A stretch of 64,000 nt of DNA from Phenylobacterium sp. (GTDB lineage: Bacteria; Pseudomonadota; Alphaproteobacteria; Caulobacterales; Caulobacteraceae), in assembly GCF_030693405.1 (NCBI RefSeq), contig NZ_JAUYAW010000046.1, forward strand, positions 1 through 64,000, given 5' to 3'. Position 1 is the stretch's first letter; each line of letters begins with the position of its first letter. The notes under the pieces are model-generated. The model did not search any database, had not been told where the DNA came from, and was given only the letters and a program-made list of their open reading frames with translations. Positions 61,753 to 64,000 of the stretch are shown piece by piece. Made by a program: the position numbers and the translations under genes.

Positions 61753-62535
61753 CTAAAGAACGATGGCCGAGAGCAGCCGCCCATAGTCACTTTCCCCCCG
61801 CTGAAACGCCCGGCGATTGGAGAAGAAGTGGTCAGGTTCGGCGCAGGTGTCGCGTCCGATCCATTCCCGCTGCTCCACGCCTGCGGCGGCCAACTGGGCC
61901 AGGACGAAGGCCGGCAGGTCGAACTGGCGCTTGTCGGTCGCCGCGCCGGGGCTGAAGAACCGGGCGTTGGCGGGATCGGTCTCCACGAAGCGGTCCAGGA
62001 ACTCCAGACCCACCTCGTAGGATGCCGGCCCGATGCAGGGCCCCACGGCGGCCAGGATGCGGTCGCGCCGGGCGCCGAGCCGCTCCATCTGCGCCACGGT
62101 GTCGGCGACGACCCCGGACAGGGCGCCCTTCCAGCCCGCATGGGCGGCGGCGACCACGCGGCCCTCCGGGTCAGCCAGCAGGATGGGCGCACAGTCGGCC
62201 GCCAGGGCGCCGCAGATCAGGCCGGGGGTGGACGTCACCACGCCGTCGGCCTCCGGCCGCGCCGCGCCCCACGGGCGATCGGCGATCTCGGCCCGGGCGG
62301 AATGGATCTGGTGGCAGGTGTTGAGCGCCTCATGCGGCAGGCCGAAATGGGCCGCGGCCCGGCGGCGGTTCTCGGCCACGTCTTCCGGCGAATCGGCCGA
62401 TCCAGGCCCCACATTGAGCGAGTTGTAGAGACCCGCCGAGACGCCCCCCTGTCGGGTGAAGAAGGCGTGGCGCAGGCCGGCCTTCGTCAGCAGGGGCGAG
62501 GTGATCGCCGGCAGGGTCGCTTGGGCGTCGGTCAT
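61753..62535 (-). CDS. pgeF: Peptidoglycan editing factor PgeF / laccase-domain protein
   Basis: HAFFTRQGGVSAGLYNSLNVGPGSADSPEDVAENRRRAAAHFG...ALAADCAPILLADPEGRVVAAAHAGWKGALSGVV. Confidence 0.95.
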   Translation of the reverse strand: MTDAQATLPAITSPLLTKAGLRHAFFTRQGGVSAGLYNSLNVGPGSADSPEDVAENRRRAAAHFGLPHEALNTCHQIHSARAEIADRPWGAARPEADGVVTSTPGLICGALAADCAPILLADPEGRVVAAAHAGWKGALSGVVADTVAQMERLGARRDRILAAVGPCIGPASYEVGLEFLDRFVETDPANARFFSPGAATDKRQFDLPAFVLAQLAAAGVEQREWIGRDTCAEPDHFFSNRRAFQRGESDYGRLLSAIVL

Positions 62536-62537
62536 GA

Positions 62538-63599
62538 TCAGTCCGCCTCGAAGGCCGGAGGAATGAAGCCTGGCCCGTGCAGGGCCAGGACCTTGAACAG
62601 GACCCCCATCTGGTTCTGGGCGGTCAGGCGGTCGAACTGCCGGCCGATCTGGTCGGCCAGCTCGGGCCGGCTGCGGGCCAGCGCCGAGGCCCGGGCCTCG
62701 ATCCCGAGCCGTCGCAGGAACTCGGCCTGGGTGAGCAGCGGCCGGGCCAGGGCGCCTTCGGCGCGGGCGGCCTCCGCCACCCCGCCGAAGTCGGCGTGGA
62801 CGGTCAGGTCCGCTTCCCCAGGACAGGCCAGGGGATCGACCTTTTGATGACCCTTCAGGGCCTGAAAGGTGTCACCGCCTTCCTCGCCAGCCGCCGGACC
62901 ATAGTCGATCAGCAGGGCCGCGCCCCCATCGGCGGCCAGCCGGGCGCCGATCTGGGAGCCAAGGGCCGCCTGGGCCGGCGAAGACTCGAACACCGCCCCC
63001 ACCTCGCCCGGACGGCCCTTCGCGGGCAGGGGAGCGGCAAGGCCGAAGGCCAGGTCACCAGCCGCATCCAGACCCACCATCCGCTCGGCCCAGCCCTGGG
63101 GCGTGCGGACGAACTGCCGGGTGGGCAGGCAGTCCAGCAGCTCATTGGCCACCAGGATCATCGGCGCTCCGTCCGGGATCTGATCCAGGCTGTCGCACCA
63201 CTGGGCTCTGGCCGTGGAAAGTCGCTCGGCCTGGCGAGCCCGCAAGGGTTGGGAAACCTCCACAAGCCAGAGGTCGGCCGCTTCCACGAACCCCGGAACG
63301 GTCCCCCCGGCCCTCAGCAGGTCGGACATCAGAGTCCCGTCGCCCGGCCCCATCTCCACCAGCCGAAAGCTGCGCGGGGCGCCCTGCGTCTGCCAGCAGG
63401 CCGCCGCCCACAAGCCGATCAGCTCCCCGAACATCTGGCTGACCAGGGGGGCGGTGATGAAGTCCCCGCCGGCGCCCAGGCCGGGGCGGGTGGCGTAATA
63501 GCCCGCCTGGGGGTCGTGCAGGCAAATCGTCATGAACTCGGCGAGGCTCAGGGGCCCCGTGGCGGCGATCTGCGCCGCCAGCCGGTCACGCAGGGCCAT
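62538..63599 (-). CDS. MidA/NDUFAF7-type SAM-dependent methyltransferase
   Basis: [55 protein letters not shown]...[18 protein letters not shown]. Confidence 0.94.
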   Translation of the reverse strand: MALRDRLAAQIAATGPLSLAEFMTICLHDPQAGYYATRPGLGAGGDFITAPLVSQMFGELIGLWAAACWQTQGAPRSFRLVEMGPGDGTLMSDLLRAGGTVPGFVEAADLWLVEVSQPLRARQAERLSTARAQWCDSLDQIPDGAPMILVANELLDCLPTRQFVRTPQGWAERMVGLDAAGDLAFGLAAPLPAKGRPGEVGAVFESSPAQAALGSQIGARLAADGGAALLIDYGPAAGEEGGDTFQALKGHQKVDPLACPGEADLTVHADFGGVAEAARAEGALARPLLTQAEFLRRLGIEARASALARSRPELADQIGRQFDRLTAQNQMGVLFKVLALHGPGFIPPAFEAD

Positions 63600-64000
63600 C
63601 GGACCCCGGAGCGGGACGAATGCGGAAGGGGTCTTCGGCCTCGACGGTCGGCGGTGTTTCAGCCGGCAGGGGGGCGGGGGGCGCCTCGGTCGCCGGGAGC
63701 GGCTCGCGCAGGCCCCGCCAGATCAGGAAGGCGCCGCCCAGCAGCATGGGCAGGCTGAGCATCATGCCCATGGTCAGGCCCAGCGGGAAGTCGGGCAGAT
63801 AGGCGTCGGGCTCGCGCACCTGCTCGACCAGGGTGCGGAAGACGGCGTAGCCGACCAGGAACAGGCCGGCGACCGCACCGCGACGCTCTAGCCAATGGGC
63901 CCTGTGGGTGGCGAGGCGCAGGATGATGAACAGGACGATCCCCTCAAGCAGGGCCTCGTAGAGCTGGCTGGGATGGCGGGGATAGGGGCCGGCGCCGGGG
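63586..64000 (-). CDS. lgt: Prolipoprotein diacylglyceryl transferase, truncated by the window edge
   Basis: Minus-strand frame reads ...[29 protein letters not shown]...[29 protein letters not shown]. Confidence 0.92.
   Translation of the reverse strand, partial: PGAGPYPRHPSQLYEALLEGIVLFIILRLATHRAHWLERRGAVAGLFLVGYAVFRTLVEQVREPDAYLPDFPLGLTMGMMLSLPMLLGGAFLIWRGLREPLPATEAPPAPLPAETPPTVEAEDPFRIRPAPGSDGPA

Overview
High-GC alphaproteobacterial chromosome segment, most like Caulobacterales (Phenylobacterium/Caulobacter type): a CcrM-type GANTC methyltransferase, a split F0 ATPase operon with b and b' subunits, a tandem glycine riboswitch before gcvT-H-PA-PB, petABC, the DUF721-dsbA-smc block divergent from mutY, and ychF-pth-rplY. 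It is mainly densely packed housekeeping genes. Positions 1-2590 are gene-poor and look more accessory. I found no CRISPR array, rRNA, convincing tRNA, transposase or prophage module. The items most worth a second look are: (1) a secreted protein built from five divergent repeats with exactly four cysteines each (36083-37414); (2) three copies of a BIME-like double-hairpin intergenic repeat with compensatory stem changes; (3) an orphan arsI/cadI gene with a dyad operator over its -10 box and no adjacent arsR; (4) an intrinsic terminator just upstream of the rplY start codon; (5) an orphan terminator at 41657-41691 implying an sRNA or attenuated leader; (6) a 45-aa signal-peptide-like small ORF (49015-49152) missing from the ORF track. 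No large undescribed system (defence island, BGC, novel element) is evident. All family assignments come from reading the translations; no database search was run.
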